Of a DNA stretch of 64,000 bases, positions 11,519 through 26,254 are shown one piece after another; the first letter of the stretch is position 1; the number at the start of each line of letters is the position of its first letter. The translations under genes and the position numbers were made by a program. The DNA lies in contig JAJEKV010000003.1 in assembly GCA_021234155.1 (NCBI GenBank), positions 31,107,166 through 31,171,165 on the forward strand, given 5' to 3'. Origin of the DNA: Isoetes taiwanensis (Eukaryota > Streptophyta > Lycopodiopsida > Isoetales > Isoetaceae). The notes beneath the pieces were generated by a model. The model was not told where the DNA came from, searched no databases, and saw only the letters and a program-made list of their open reading frames with translations.

Positions 11519-12844
11519 AGGCCAGTCTTAAGCCAACCTCTAAATGTAGATGTGGCCTTGAGTATTCCACAGCAGAAACACAGGTTGTTGGCATTGGCTT
11601 TTTGCTTTCTAGCTGTTCTTCATGCTTCTACGCTTGGTGCAGTAGAAGCTGGAAATATTGATATCTTTTTACAGCCACTTAAAGAAATTCAGCCTCGATT
11701 GCTTTCCTGCTTTGCAAGTGTCAATAAGAAGTTTGGTGATCTGACATGGACTATGCAATCTGCTCAAATTGTGGTTCTTCTTGCAGACACATTGAAAGGC
11801 AACTTTGCAGAATTTTATGCTATAGCAATGGACATAATACTTGAGAAGGTGGCACCTGAAAGCATTTGTGCCACCATTGGTCTGATGCCTGGTTCCACTA
11901 CACCACCCCTAACATCGGCCACGGATACAAAGTTTGTTGAAGATGAATTTAAAGATAATAGTCTCGAGGGGGATCTTCTTTCTGCCTTACGGATGCGAGG
12001 AAGCTTCTTAAAATAGATTGCCCCTTTTTCAAAATTAAGACTGCACCCAAACGGGTGAAGTAGCTAATGTTGTTGCCACAACTTATTTATCCCTTACGCG
12101 CAGCGAATCGGGTGCGGTTTCTTTGGAAGCCTCAAAATGCTTAAGAATGGAGCTGGAGCATTTAAGCAAGTTCTTATTCAATGCATATAGAGAGGGAAAT
12201 TCCTTTGTGCAATTGTCATTAGAGTTTAATGAGGTTTCTCAGGCCCATGATCTGTCCCAACATGAAGTTATAGCATTGTTCAGGTTCGACATTGTTTCTC
12301 TGCTTGGAAGTGTTTGTCTTAGGTCAAATCAGTGTACAATGAAGATGGATGGCCATGCAGATGAACATACATGTAACGGATTTCATCCACAAATTTTTCA
12401 GGCTATAGAACTAAAGGATTTTCTGCTGGAGAAATTGAACCCATTTGAAGCACCTTTGAAATGGTATCCTGACCTTCAGCTTGCATTAGTTCATGCACTA
12501 AGGAGGCTAAGCTGTCTTATAATTTCGACACAGGCATGCAGTCTTACTAATCTGTCCAGAGATGGTAGTTTGTCGAATGAACTCAGGAAGAGTCATAGTT
12601 ATCACGGGAAGTTTTTGGATTGCCTCAATGAGCAATTATGGTAATATCACAAGGTTTGCATACCCATTCTAGCCAGGGTATCAAGCTTGAATCACTTGGC
12701 TGGCTTATGACTTTAGCGCAATTTATGAAGTCTTATCCTGATAATGAGTGGTCAACTTTGAACAAAGAAGCAAAGGATAACCTGATCACTGTATCACACT
12801 TTGGCATATGTCAAATTGGTAGCATATGTCAAATCTTTTTGTAG
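11519..12844 (+). pseudogene. Unrecognised helical protein, frame-broken
   Basis: Three consecutive open segments in different frames look like one coding region. Segment 1 (about 11519-12016) follows a possible ATCCATAG acceptor and contains DIFLQPLKEIQPRLLSCF and SAQIVVLLADTLKGNFAEFY. Segment 2 (about 12039-12644) runs from TGEVANVVATTYLSL through LEHLSKFLFNAYREGNSF and ALVHALRRLSCLI. Segment 3 (12638-12844) contains LESLGWLMTLAQFMKSYP. All are rich in amphipathic helix, like a HEAT- or ARM-type scaffold, but I do not recognise the family. No ATG fits the start. The frame changes near 12017-12038 and 12640 could be mutations or missed introns, so this may be a live gene with unusual splicing rather than a pseudogene. 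Confidence 0.5.
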
Positions 12845-14702
12845 GCATGATGGCTAGACATTAGTACTGCTAAAGGATATTTGATTTGTCCTATTGCTGG
12901 TAAGCAATATTTGGAGGCTTTACTCTGTTTACTTTCTCAATCAAGACTATAATTGAAGTTCCTTATGACTATAATTTGAGCTCCATCTGACTTTTACAGG
13001 ACATTTACATCACATGGGGCTTATACGTGAGGAAAAAGACATTGGCAACTTTGTGGTGAGCCGCATATTTACCCATGCCCTTTTGCAAAAGCTAGCCAGC
13101 TCTTTTTTTATCTCTTTACAGGGAAAGAAAGAAGCAAAGACAAAAACTAGCTTCTAGAATTCTTAATCTCTAAAATGCACATATTTCCAGTCTTTGAGAA
13201 TGGCAATATCACTGTAAGGCTCTTGGTTGTATTATGAGTTATGATGTTACATTTAACAAACCATCTTGCAGTTGGTAGTAGTCCAGTCTGTGACATTGCT
13301 TAAGACCAACCATCCCTATTACATTATAGCATGCATGTCCATATGAACAGTATTTAGCAATATCTTATGCAGTGGAAAACCTTCAGGCATTCTTTCTAAA
13401 GCAGTTCCCAAATCAGCATCAATGCATTCTACAAACACTTTTCTGGTTACAACTTGATTTCGTCTATAGAAGGAGTAACTTGCATACATGAACAACAGTT
13501 TCAGCAGAATGTGGTTTCACACTTCTTTGGAGCAGTAGTAACATTATTATTGTCAAGATACAAGTCTAAAACAAATTGTCAAGCTTTCTTTTCAACAATC
13601 TAGAATGATGTGGCCAACTTTCCATAGTTATTGATCATTCCTTTGTTGAAAGGTTACACATTGTCTACCTACAGGCTGCACGGATATGACCATTTTGGGC
13701 ATACGTACTGATTTAATGCAAGCTTATGCCACATCAATGAATTTAGTTTTCTCATTTTATTGTTCACATAGTAGAAAATCTTGCAGCACACTCTATTTCG
13801 TTTGTTATGTTTACGCTTTGAAATTTATCCAACATGTAGGGTATAGGTCACATTCACTTTTCAGGCTTTCTTTGGAATAATGCGTGTTTATCTAAGATCA
13901 AGCCTTCACATCTAGCGCCAAATGAACATTTCAAGCATGTAGTTGTCGAGACGACTGAACATTTCAAGCATGTAGTAGTGGAGACGACTGCATTATAACA
14001 ATGTGGAAACAGTCTTTTGAGGAATTGACAGCATGCAACATTATCATCAATGATATTGTGTTCTTTCATCAAAATCATTCTCATGAGCTTTTGCTCTCAT
14101 ATCAGAGAATTTGCAGCATATTGCCAAACATTGGAGGAGCTAGAGATCGATGAAATAGGTCTGATATTCTTTGTCCTGAGAAAATAAGGTTTGAAAAAAC
14201 TCCATTATTGTCCAGGCAAAGAGGATTGCAATCCCACATATCCAAACCAAGGGAACCATGCCCATAAGGAAGGCATCTTTATCCAGGACTACATAGTTAT
14301 GGAGAAAAAAGAACTGGAGTAGAGCAATTTTCTACACCATTGACGTAAAAAATTATAGATCCAACGAATCACCTATTGAGTCTAGGCGGGTGTACACATG
14401 GATAGGCTAGAATTGTAGGATTTGTTGTAAGGGGGAATAGGCCAGACTTCTTCAAAAGGACATAAATAAGTAGTAGAGAAAGAGAGGGAGGGAGGGAGGG
14501 AAAATAAACTGTAAAAAAGTACAAGCGTGACAAAAATAAAATGTTCAAAATTAGATTGAACTATGTATTATATCTGTGAAGGCTAAATCAAGCCTACAGG
14601 ACAAGTGCTGAGAACATTACACTAGGATTAAAAAACCCTCATCCATAAGGGAAAAACCTTTGTTGTAATCAGTCCTCAATTTATTCCGTAGAGATATCAA
14701 AC
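12845..14702. other. No gene recognised
   Basis: AT-rich DNA. A minus-strand open stretch near 14150-14300 encodes a hydrophobic segment containing VPLVWICGIAILFAWTIMEFF and could be a membrane-protein exon, but it has no start or recognisable family. The GH5 catalytic exons expected downstream of 14703 on the minus strand were looked for and not found. A short (GGGA)n run occurs at about 14482-14501. Confidence 0.35.
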
Positions 14703-15304
14703 AAATGTGAGCTCAAATACTGCAGAATTACAATTCCAACCAGGTTCTCCATTAAAATCAGCTGTTAATTGGTTGGCATCTTTTGCCTGGAATGCAGTAA
14801 GATTACAGTATTTATTAGTTGCTATTATATTTACGCAATATACAAAACTATTGTGCCAACCTGAAGGTACATGCCATTATAGGCTTGGATATGAACTCGC
14901 CATGGACTAAAATCTCGATTAGTGACAACATTAAACATTTCCCATGTGCTAGCTACATCTCTATTTGCATTAACCTTGTCCCCACCTCCATTCTCTGCTA
15001 CCATAAACTGGCCATTATTTGCTTTGAAGTTAAATGTTTGATTTTGTTGTGGAACCCGCAATAACTACACAAAAAATCAAACGATGAATTCAACACTTCA
15101 TTTCTATGCACTTTAAAACTTATGTATGCACTGAGATTATGATTTTAGGTTTCTGTTTATGGATCAATGATCACGAATCTTTACCTTGAAAGTTTCCCAA
15201 TAGGAACCCACATCTCTATTCACTACTACTTTAGTACCTCCACCATTTTCTGCACATACATACTTATGAAGAGTGACAGACTTGAGCTGAACAAAAGGAC
15301 CATC
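14703..15304 (-). CDS. Plant GH5 exo-beta-glucanase, N-terminal fascin-like exons (partial)
   Basis: Three minus-strand exons join in frame with GT/AG borders: 15185-15304, 14861-15064 and 14703-14786. Exon 1 reads GPFVQLKSVTLHKYVCAENGGG, then VNRDVGSYWETFK. Exon 2 repeats the theme with NGQFMVAENGGGDKVNANRD and ASTWEMF, ending RVHIQAYNGMYLQ. Exon 3 gives QLTADFNGEPGWNCNS. The NGQF..AE.GGG and VNANRDVAS.WE.F motifs are characteristic of the fascin-like module before the catalytic barrel in plant glucan 1,3-beta-glucosidase-like GH5 proteins. The first exon (RGVNLGNWL type) is absent upstream, where the inverted repeat starts about 85 bp away. The catalytic exons are absent downstream. The fragment is therefore either cut by transposons or has very long introns. 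Confidence 0.82.
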
Positions 15305-15388
15305 CTGGTGGTATAAAAAACACAAGAATTTATAATATCTTAGTATTCTAAAATACTATCTACATATGAACTGAATTTCTATAACTAA

Positions 15389-15569
<181 letters not shown>

Positions 15570-17603
15570 CCTTGGCTGGACACTGTATCTGCTGTTTGTT
15601 GTGGTGTTGCAGTCAATATCTCTGATACCTTCACTCCGCCAACATGAACGAAGTTATTGTTCCACCTCACAAGCATCCCAGGCTTCGGGAGCTGCAAACA
15701 TCCCGGCAACAAGATATTCACTTCGTAAGGAGGAGGGGGGCCCTTTGCAATGTAAACTCCCACGAACTTCAAACCTAAAAATTGGTCACACACTGCATCA
15801 TAAGGACCAGTGAATGATATAAAACTTTTCCGGTGATAATGGTGTCGCAAGAGTGCCATATCTCACAATCCATTTCAAGAAGCGTATATCTTGTCAGCGT
15901 TTATGTGTCCTTTCCCACCCACGCATTTGTCTTTTTTCGGGGCGTCATAGCGCAGACGACTAACGAAAGTGTCTTCACTTCTTTAGAGAATGAAGGAGCC
16001 CTTGGCTTTTGCTATTCTATTACGTTCTATTCAATACATAGCAATGCACGCTCCAACTTTTCAGTGTCTATATCATCAATCAAAAGAATGCAACAGAATG
16101 TGACAAGGAGCAAGATGAAAGATAAAAAATAAAACTCAACAAATCTTTTTATAGGATGGAGGACCTTGTGAACTACTTATATGTCAAATTTGAACACAAA
16201 ATTGATCTCCTTCTGAAAGTTGTTGTTTTTATATCATAACTGCTTTCTGGGAACCAGTACTGGTTCTTAGAAGGCAGAGGACAGTTTTGACCCTGTCACG
16301 TTTGAATTGCTCTATCTTCCTTCACAGATCTCGGATCGAGATGTGGTTTTTTGTGCCTTGCTCTATATCTTGTATAGAAAAGTAACATTATAACCAAAAA
16401 AATAAAAACAAGGTGCTGCACACGGAGGGTTGCCCTCCATGGCCCGAGGGTGAAGTGGCTTAAATCATACTTCAAAGTCATATTTTCACAATCAATCAAA
16501 ATTGCTAATTCAAAACAATAGAATACTTGTTACCATGAGACTATGAAAATTGGCTTGAAGAAATCTTTGGTCCTCGTCATGAAACAAGGATTGCAGAAGC
16601 ATAAGGACAAGTCTAATAGAGGAGAGAATGGAAACGCATGTTTTCTTAGCATAGAAATGAGAGAACTCCTTGAAAGCGGCATATGATGTTAAATGCTAGT
16701 GAGATAAGATGTTCCTTGGGTAGAGATCATTTTGTTGACGTTGTTGATGTTGTTGATGTATGTAGTTGTTTGCTCTAACACAGAAGTTATATAGGCGTAA
16801 CGAAGAATGTCAATTAATAGTCTTGTTTGTAGGAAAGTGACATTCTGTACATTGTCTTCATTGAGTGTTACAATTTACCTGTGTCTATGTAAGGTTAGTA
16901 TAGGTAAGTTATGCTACCATCGCATAACCATATACACGAAGGAAGGCTAACTTTTAAGTGGAGATAAAAACTAGACTGGATGAATTGACGTCATTGGGGC
17001 CACGAGGAGGGCATGATCATAAGGGAAATGACCGACTTAATTGCACGGTTGCGGTTGTGATTTTTGAGGGTAAGGATTTCTTTTTAAGACTGCCAATGTT
17101 GGTAATACTTTAAATGACTAGAGTGTAGTTTGTTTACTAATAATATGTGCACTAAATTTCGATGGGTTTGCATGATGGGGCTTTGCATTTAGCATACCTA
17201 TGCTTAAAATGCTTTGCAGATTATAGTTTGATCTTTTAGTTATCTCAAATTGCTAGTGATAATGTATGTTGCGTTGTGTGGTCTTGATGAAGGAGTTGTA
17301 TAGGTAATGATTATGGGTATTTTGTTTATGCATGATTTGTTTTAATGGTTTTGTTTCAGGTAGTTAATGCTTGATTTGAATTCTAGAATTTGGAGTTTGC
17401 AAACGATGGATGCATGAAAGTGAGGCCTACTTACATTTATTGCATCATGTGAATAAAGAACCACGTGAAATAGATAGTGGAATTGTTGGATCCTAAGAAA
17501 CATATAAAACAATGTATGAAGAATCCAAATAGAAAAAAAAGGAAGGGGGCCGGGGGGAAGGAAGGATGCAAAAGGACTTACGAACTGTCAATTGTTTTGC
17601 ATG

Positions 17604-17882
17604 TCAATTTTGTTTTGTATGAAATTCACTGCTATTGGAAAATGATTTTGCTTGACTTAGTAAAGCATCAATGGCAGCCTTCCTTACCATAACAGGCATG
17701 GCAGCAACGTAAATATGTTGGATTGCATATTCCTCTAAAAGTGCTTTCAAAGTATTTGCGTCTTCTTCAATATGAGGTTTTGCTGATTCTAAATCCATCA
17801 ATAGACCTCCCAATGGGCAACCCATTGTTGCATTAGCATCTTGTTTATATGTAAAAAAATGCAGTAAGCTATTTTTGGCCAT
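17604..17882 (-). CDS. ORF of unknown function in left copy
   Basis: A 92-residue ORF containing ANATMGCPLGGLLMDLESA, TLKALLEEYAIQHIYVAAMP and MVRKAAIDALLSQAKSF. From FTYKQDA onward it is identical at protein level to the plus-strand ORF 20783-21082 in the other copy. No family was recognised. It could be a captured host exon. Confidence 0.4.
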   Translation of the reverse strand: MAKNSLLHFFTYKQDANATMGCPLGGLLMDLESAKPHIEEDANTLKALLEEYAIQHIYVAAMPVMVRKAAIDALLSQAKSFSNSSEFHTKQN

Positions 17883-19196
17883 CTAAGCCAATCGATAATG
17901 ACACATGTATCTCTAGTTGTTCATGTTATGCTTTCGATTGCTCTCGCTTTACGTTCGATGTTAAATTTCGGTTGTCGCTATGCTTTCGGGTGAAGCGTTC
18001 GCCCGGGTTGCTAACCGCTTTACGGTCTATGTTCGTTACGCTCCACTTTATGTAATATATATACATGAAAACAACCTAATTCTACCTACTTTTACGTTGG
18101 GGAAAGGCCCTCTCGGCCTTTTCCCTGGCGAGGAAATGGTGGCCATTCCCTATACAATGTGGAAAGAATTTGAGCTTTGGTTGGGAACATGAGGGCCATT
18201 CCCCTATACAAAGTGGAAAGAATCAATCTTTAGCTTCGAAAAATTTTCGAACCCCTACAACCTGCCATGTGAATTTTTGAATTCATAGCACAATTTAGAA
18301 GAGGAAAATTTCCTTCCTTCTTTCCACCTTTGGTTGGGGAACTTTTCGTGAAACCTTGTAGTGTGCTATGGGGATTTCAGAATTCATATACGTTTTAGAA
18401 GAGGAGAAAATTTTCCTTTAGGGTAGGAGTCAATATTTTCTTCTTTGTAGAAATCAGGAGGGAAGTATGTAGCTAGTAGATTGGGTTAGGGGCCCAAGTT
18501 GATGCTATATGGCACCAGCAACCTCGGATAGATGGAGGCAACATCGAAAATCAACCATGCGGGTTTGGCTTCTAGTTTGCCGACTTTGTCATCTAGCAGT
18601 TGTTTTGTCTTCTTGTTTTCATCCTCGGTTTCAATTTTCAGAATTTGGATCTGTAATAGGAATGGTTGCTCGAATTGAGGTTGGGTTTGGCTGACATGGC
18701 AAACTCAGAAATTCAGAAGAATGGTGTAATGGGGATTCACCCTTAGATCCAGCAAGAGACTAAGGGACTTGCCGATTGTGCTTATAGTTTCCCTAACCAA
18801 GATTCGACCTCAAAAAAAATAGTTTTCACATTGAGTGAGACTTACCATGGTATACGCACATTTTAACAAATCTCCAATTCTTTGATGTATTAATTGGGAG
18901 GGGGTTAAGGAAGACAAAGAGGCACTTCGGGTCTTCCAAACCAACCTCACCCTATTGAAAATGTCACTAGATAAATCAGGATATTATATGTTCAGACATG
19001 TGTTGGCCATTGAAAGTCAAAATGCATTCTTCTGTCTTCCAGACCTCGAAACAGTTTCTATTCCCACTGTTCAACTGAGCTTTCTGCTGAACTGGAACCT
19101 GCTACGCAGTTCACTTGCTTCTCCCCAACCGGATAGAATTTGAAAATCAAGTTCAACCCCGGAAAAGAGGTTTTGTGAGGTCCATATGAGTGGATG

Positions 19197-19236
<40 letters not shown>
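19197..19236. repeat. (TCTA)n in the spacer of the inverted repeat
   Basis: About ten units directly abut the head of the left copy. Either the left copy landed in a pre-existing GATA microsatellite, or this is the remnant tail of another copy. Confidence 0.9.
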
Positions 19237-19311
19237 AAAATGCACAACATTACTCATAATCTACCTCTGCATTTAAGGTTACGAAATATGCATACATTGC
19301 TAGTGCAATGC

Positions 19312-19469
19312 ATATGGCAGTTCTCATCATCATGTGTATTCTCATTCATCAATAAGATCGCACATTTATATCTTCAAGGAAAATAGCAGGTCATGATGAC
19401 GAAAGATTAGGTGAGGTAGGAAAAGAAGTTTTTTCCTTATAACAATAGTTATTTTTCTAGGTTGTACAA
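19312..19469 (+). repeat. 158-bp direct repeat, left flank of right copy
   Basis: It runs from ATATGGCAGTTCTCATCATC to TAGGTTGTACAA. It is repeated at 23278-23435 with a single visible mismatch (GTAGG versus GTAAG). It has no primer-binding site after it, and no short duplication flanks the outer ends. A long target-site duplication fits better than an LTR. Confidence 0.9.
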
Positions 19470-20782
19470 GGGGGTCATAAACATCCACTCATATGGACCT
19501 CACAAAACCTCTTTTCCGGGGTTGAACTTGATTTTCAAATTCTATCCGGTTGGGGAGAAGCAAGTGAACTGCGTAGCAGGTTCCAGTTCAGCAGAAAGCT
19601 CAGTTGAACAGTGGGAATAGAAACTGTTTCGAGGTCTGGAAGACAGAAGAATGCATTTTGACTTTCAATGGCCAACACATGTCTGAACATATAATATCCT
19701 GATTTATCTAGTGACATTTTCAATAGGGTGAGGTTGGTTTGGAAGACCCGAAGTGCCTCTTTGTCTTCCTTAACCCCCTCCCAATTAATACATCAAAGAA
19801 TTGGAGATTTGTTAAATGTGCGTGATACCATGGTAAGTCTCACTCAATGTGAAAACTATTTTTTTGAGGTCTAATCTTGGTTGGGGAAACTATAAGCACA
19901 ATCGGCAAGTCCCTTAGTCTCTTCTTCGGATCTAAGGGTGAATCCCCATTACACCATTCTTTCAATTTCGAAGTTTGCCATGTCACCCAAACCCAACCTC
20001 AATTCGAAAGCAACCATTCCTATTATGCATCCAAATTCTGAAAATTGAAACCGAGGATGAAAAAACAAGAAGACAAAACAAGCGCTAGATGACAAAGTCG
20101 GCAAACTAGAAGCCAAACCCGCATGGTTCGATTTTCGGATGTTGCCTCCATCTATGTCGAGGTTCTTTGGTGCCATATAGCATCAACTTGGGCCCTAACC
20201 CAATCTACTAGCTACATACTTCCCCTCTGATTTCTACAGCAAGAAAATATTGACTCCTACCTGAAAGGAAAATTTTCTCCTCTTCTAAACTGTGCTATGA
20301 ATTCTGAAATCCCCATAGCACACTACAAGGTTTCACGAAAAGTTCCCCAACCAAAGGTGGAAAGAAGGAAGGAAATTTTCCTCTTCTAAATTGTGCTATG
20401 AATTCAAAAATTCACATGGCAGGTTGTAGGGGTTCCCGAAAATTTTTCGAGCTAAAGATTGGATTCTTTCCACTTTGTATAGGGGAATGGCCCTCATGTT
20501 CCCAACCAAAGCTCAAATTCTTTCCACATTGTATAGGGGAATGGCCACCATTTCCTCGCCAGGAAAAGGCCGAGAGGGCCTTTCCCCCAACGTAAAGTAG
20601 GGTAGAATTAGGTTGTTTTCATGTATATATATTACATAAAGTGGAGCAGAACCAGAACATAGACCAGAAAGCAGATTAGCAACCCGAAGAACGTCGACCA
20701 GAAAGCATAGCAGCAACCGAGCGGAACATCGAACAGAAAGCAGAGCAGCAATCGAGCATAACATGAACAACTAGAGATACAT

Positions 20783-21082
20783 GTGTCATTATCTGATTGG
20801 CTTAGATGGCCAAAAATAGCTTACTCGTACTTTACATATAAACAAGATGCTAATGCAACAATGGGTTGCCCATTGGGAGGTCTATTGATGGATTTAGAAT
20901 CAGCAAAACCTCATATTGAAGAAGACGCAAATACTTTGAAAGCACTTTTAGAGGAATATGCAATCCAACATATTTACGTTGCTGCCATGCCTGTTATGGT
21001 AAGGAAGGCTGCCATTGATGCTTTACTAAGTCAAGCAAAATCATTTTCCAATAGCAGTGAATTTCATACAAAACAAAATTGA
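20783..21082 (+). CDS. ORF of unknown function in right copy
   Basis: Ninety-nine residues. The first about 15 differ from the left-copy ORF; the remainder (from FTYKQDA to the C-terminal HTKQN) is the same in both copies. Predicted largely helical. No catalytic motif was recognised. Confidence 0.4.
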   Translation: MSLSDWLRWPKIAYSYFTYKQDANATMGCPLGGLLMDLESAKPHIEEDANTLKALLEEYAIQHIYVAAMPVMVRKAAIDALLSQAKSFSNSSEFHTKQN

Positions 21083-23114
21083 CATGCAAAACAATTGACA
21101 GTTCGTAAGTCCTTTTGCATCCTTCCTTCCCCCCGGCCCCCTTCCTTTTTTTTCTATTTGGATTCTTCATACATTGTTTTATATGTTTCTTAGGATCCAA
21201 CAATTCCACTATCTATTTCACGTGGTTCTTTATTCACATGATGCAATAAATGTAAGTAGGCCTCACTTTCATGCATCCATCGTTTGCAAACTCCAAATTC
21301 TAGAATTCAAATCAAGCATTAACTACCTCAAACAAAACCATTAAAACAAATCATGCATAAACAAAATACCCATAATCATTACCTATACAACTCCTTCATC
21401 AAGACCACACAACGCAACATACATTATCACTAGCAATTTGAGATAACTAAAAGATCAAACTATAATCAAGAAAGCATTTTAAGCATAGGTATGCTAAATG
21501 CAAAGCCCCATCATGCAAACCCATCAAATTTAGTGCACATATTATTAGTAAACAAACTACACTCTAGTCATTTAAAGTATTACCAACATTTGGTCTTAAA
21601 AAAAGAAATCCTTACCCTCAAAAAATCACAACCAAGAATCGTGCAATTAAGTCGGTCATTTCCCTTATGATCATGCCCTCCTCGTTGGCCCCAATGACGT
21701 CAATTCATCGGTCTAGTTTTTATCTCCACTTAAAAGTTAGCCTTCCTTCGTGTATATGGTTATGCGATGGTAGCATAACTTACCTATACTAACCTTACAT
21801 AGACACAGGTAAATTGTAACACTCAATGAAGACAATGTACGTAATGTCACTTTCCTACAAACAAGACTATTAATTGACATTCTTCGTTACGCCTATATAA
21901 CTTCTGTGTTAGAGCAAACAACTACATACATCAACAACATCAACAACGTCAACAAAATGATCTCTACCCAAGGAACATCTTATCTCACTAGCATTTAACA
22001 TCATATGCCGCTTTCAAGGAGTTCTCTCATTTCTATGCTAAGAAAACATGCGTTTCCATTCTCTCCTCTATTAGACTTGTCCTTATGCTTCTGCAATCCT
22101 TGTTTCATGACGAGGACCAAAGATTTCTTCAAGCCAATTTTCATAGTCTCATGGTAACAAGTATTCTATTGTTTTGAATTAGCAATTTTGATTGATTGTG
22201 AAAATATGACTTTGAAGTATGATTTAAGCCACTTCACCCTCGGGCCATGGAGGGCAACCCTCCGTGTGCAGCACCTTGTTTTTATTTTTTTGGTTATAAT
22301 GTTACTTTTCTATACAAGATATAGAGCAAGGCACAAAAAACCACATCTCGATCCGAGATCTGTGAAGGAAGATAGAGCAATTCAAACGTGGCGAGTGGTC
22401 AAAACGCCCTCGCCTTCTAAGAACCAAGATCGGGTTCCTTAAAAGCGCTTATGATATAAAAACAACAACTTTCAGAAGGAGATCAATTTTGTGTTCAAAT
22501 TTGACATATAAGTAGTTCACAAGGTCCTCCATCCTATAAAAAGATTTGTTGAGTTTTATTTTTTATCTTTCATCTTGCTCCTTGTCACATTCTGTTGCAT
22601 TCTTTTGATTGATGATATAGACACTGAAAAGTTGAGCAGGCATTGCTATGTATTGAATAGAACAGAATAGAATAGCAAAAGCCAAGGGCTCCTTCATTCT
22701 CTAAAGAAGTGAAGACACTCGTGGAGTCGCTCGCTAATGGCGCCCCTTAAAAAGACAAGGACGTAGGTGGGAAAGGACACATAAACGCTGACAAGATATA
22801 CGCTTCTTGAAATGGATTGTGAGATATGGCACTCTTGCGACACCATTATCACCGGAAAAGTTTTATATCATTCACTGGTCCTTATGATGCAGTGTGTGAC
22901 CAATTTTTAGGTTTGAAGTTCGTGGGAGTTTCGTTGCAGAAGGGCCCCCCCCCCCCCTTCTGAAGTGAATATGCGCTGCCAGGGATGTTTGCAGCTCCCG
23001 AAGCCTGGGATGCTTGTGAGGTGGAACAATAACTTCGTTCATGTTGGCGGAGTGAAGGTATCAGAGATATTGACTGCAACACCACAACAAACAGCAGATA
23101 CAGTGTCCAGCCAA

Positions 23115-23435
<321 letters not shown>

Positions 23436-23439
23436 CACG

Positions 23440-24905
23440 AAAGCACAGTATTCCTAATAGAAAGCAATGCCTAAGGCTTTTTATTCCATCTAATTGCTGA
23501 TACAACAGAACAACACATTATTCCTAGTAGAAAGCAATGTCTAAGACTTTTTTCTCCACCTAATTGTTGAAGATAGTCGTTTCTGATGAAAATGAAAATT
23601 TGTCCTCGTAATTCCTTCTACAAATGAATGATAGAATATATTTTTTAACGTCCACGAAGACCAAGAGGCCATGGGACTCATACAATGGGAAAATGAAGCA
23701 AAATGTACAATAAGGTACCTCACATAATTGTAACTATTCACGCATTATAGTATAAAGAAACACGCCTGCTTAGCACAACCATTTCTAGGATTTGAACCCA
23801 ACTCATCCATTTACTCATCACTTATTCATACGGTAACAAACCTTGTAACCATTCACGCATTATACTATAGAAGAAGAAGATATTTTAACGTCACGCCACA
23901 ACCATTTCTAGAACAACCATTTCTAGGATTTGAAGCCATCTCATCCATTTACTCATCACTTGTGCATGTGGTGACAAACCTAGACAACATGGTTGGCATA
24001 GTCACACTACAAGCTAAAATGACGCACACATCATTTTAGATGAATAATCAGGGCTCAAAATTATGTACTAATAAGAAACTCAGCTTCGAGTGTCAGCATA
24101 TCTTCATGCTTGGCCTGATATTCTCCCAAGATTTGCCTGCAAACAAGTTGAGAGTCACCAAATATTGCATCAAGAAAATAACTACCAACAAGGCCCCAAA
24201 AAATGCATGAGCCAAAAACAACCTATTTAAATAATACGAATTCATCAAAAAATGAAGAGGGTAGTGGTCTAGGTCCCCAAGATTGACTTGACATGATAGG
24301 ATTAAAGGAAAAAAATAATGTAAACCAAGTTATGGTAAGTGGGAAGGAATCATGGTCTAATATGAAGGTAAGGTGATGCCCAAGGATATAATGAAGAGTG
24401 AGAGTGCCAAGGTTGGAGTGGAATGCTTAAGGTCAACGATATGATAAATTGGAGCTAACGAGAACCAAGGATTCAAAATGGAAAAAATGTGGACAAGGTT
24501 TCAATAAGAATATGAAAAACGTCAATAACCAATAGATAATGTAAAAAACGACAACGCCAGGATCGTGTCAATGTCAGAAAAAACAAATATAAAGAAAACC
24601 AACATAACAACAGGACATGTTAGTTAATTTTATCAATATAAAAGGAGCCTTTTTCAAGTTAATTAATAAACACTAGACCTGTCCCATGATGGACCATTAA
24701 AAGGCATTTTGAAGGTTCACAAAAGAAATCATATAAAATCAAGAACACAAAAACTAACCAACCCCTTTCTAGGAGTTCATATATGGCAGTCATGCTTGAC
24801 ATGAAAAATACACAAAAATATATTAGCTCCCATGCTTGTGAGTTATGCTCTAGCAAACCCAAGGGTGTCAAATACCACACAAAGTAAAACTGTCTTGACG
24901 AAAAG
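23440..24905. repeat. Non-coding DNA with two local duplications
   Basis: A roughly 69-bp unit (TATTCCTA-TAGAAAGCAATG-CTAAG) is tandemly repeated at about 23449-23580. A roughly 115-140-bp unit with TTGTAAC-ATTCACGCATTATA and CAACCATTTCTAGGATTTGAA is repeated at about 23729-23985. The remainder (24000-24905) has no recognisable gene. Confidence 0.6.
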
Positions 24906-25930
<1,025 letters not shown>

Positions 25931-26135
25931 GTTTTAACGCCACGCCACTAGGCAGCATCCAACTGGACATGTGACCACATACCACACTGCATTGCGGTTG
26001 GGCCCGGCCCCCAACCACTTTACATTGCATCTGTGGGATTGTGCCAAGTGTTGCGCATGCATCTAGGTCCTGGGATGTTCTATTAGTCCTAAAAAGTCAA
26101 AGGAAAATACAAGATAATACTATGAGAAATATAGG

Positions 26136-26254
26136 TTCTTAGTTGGCAAAGGTATGTGGCTTATGATTAGAGAGTTGCAAGTTCAAATCTAGCCTTATGC
26201 AACTACACTTTTGTATCCATGTAACGACCATCTTTATACATAAGAGTATAATAC
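26136..26254 (+). mobile_element. Possible tRNA-derived SINE
   Basis: A box-A-like motif (TTGGCAAAGG, about 26143) lies about 38 bp before a box-B-like motif (GTTCAAATC, about 26181), as in pol III promoters of tRNA-derived SINEs. The 3' part, including CATAAGAGTATAAT, recurs at 28016-28112. No clear flanking duplication was found. Confidence 0.5.
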
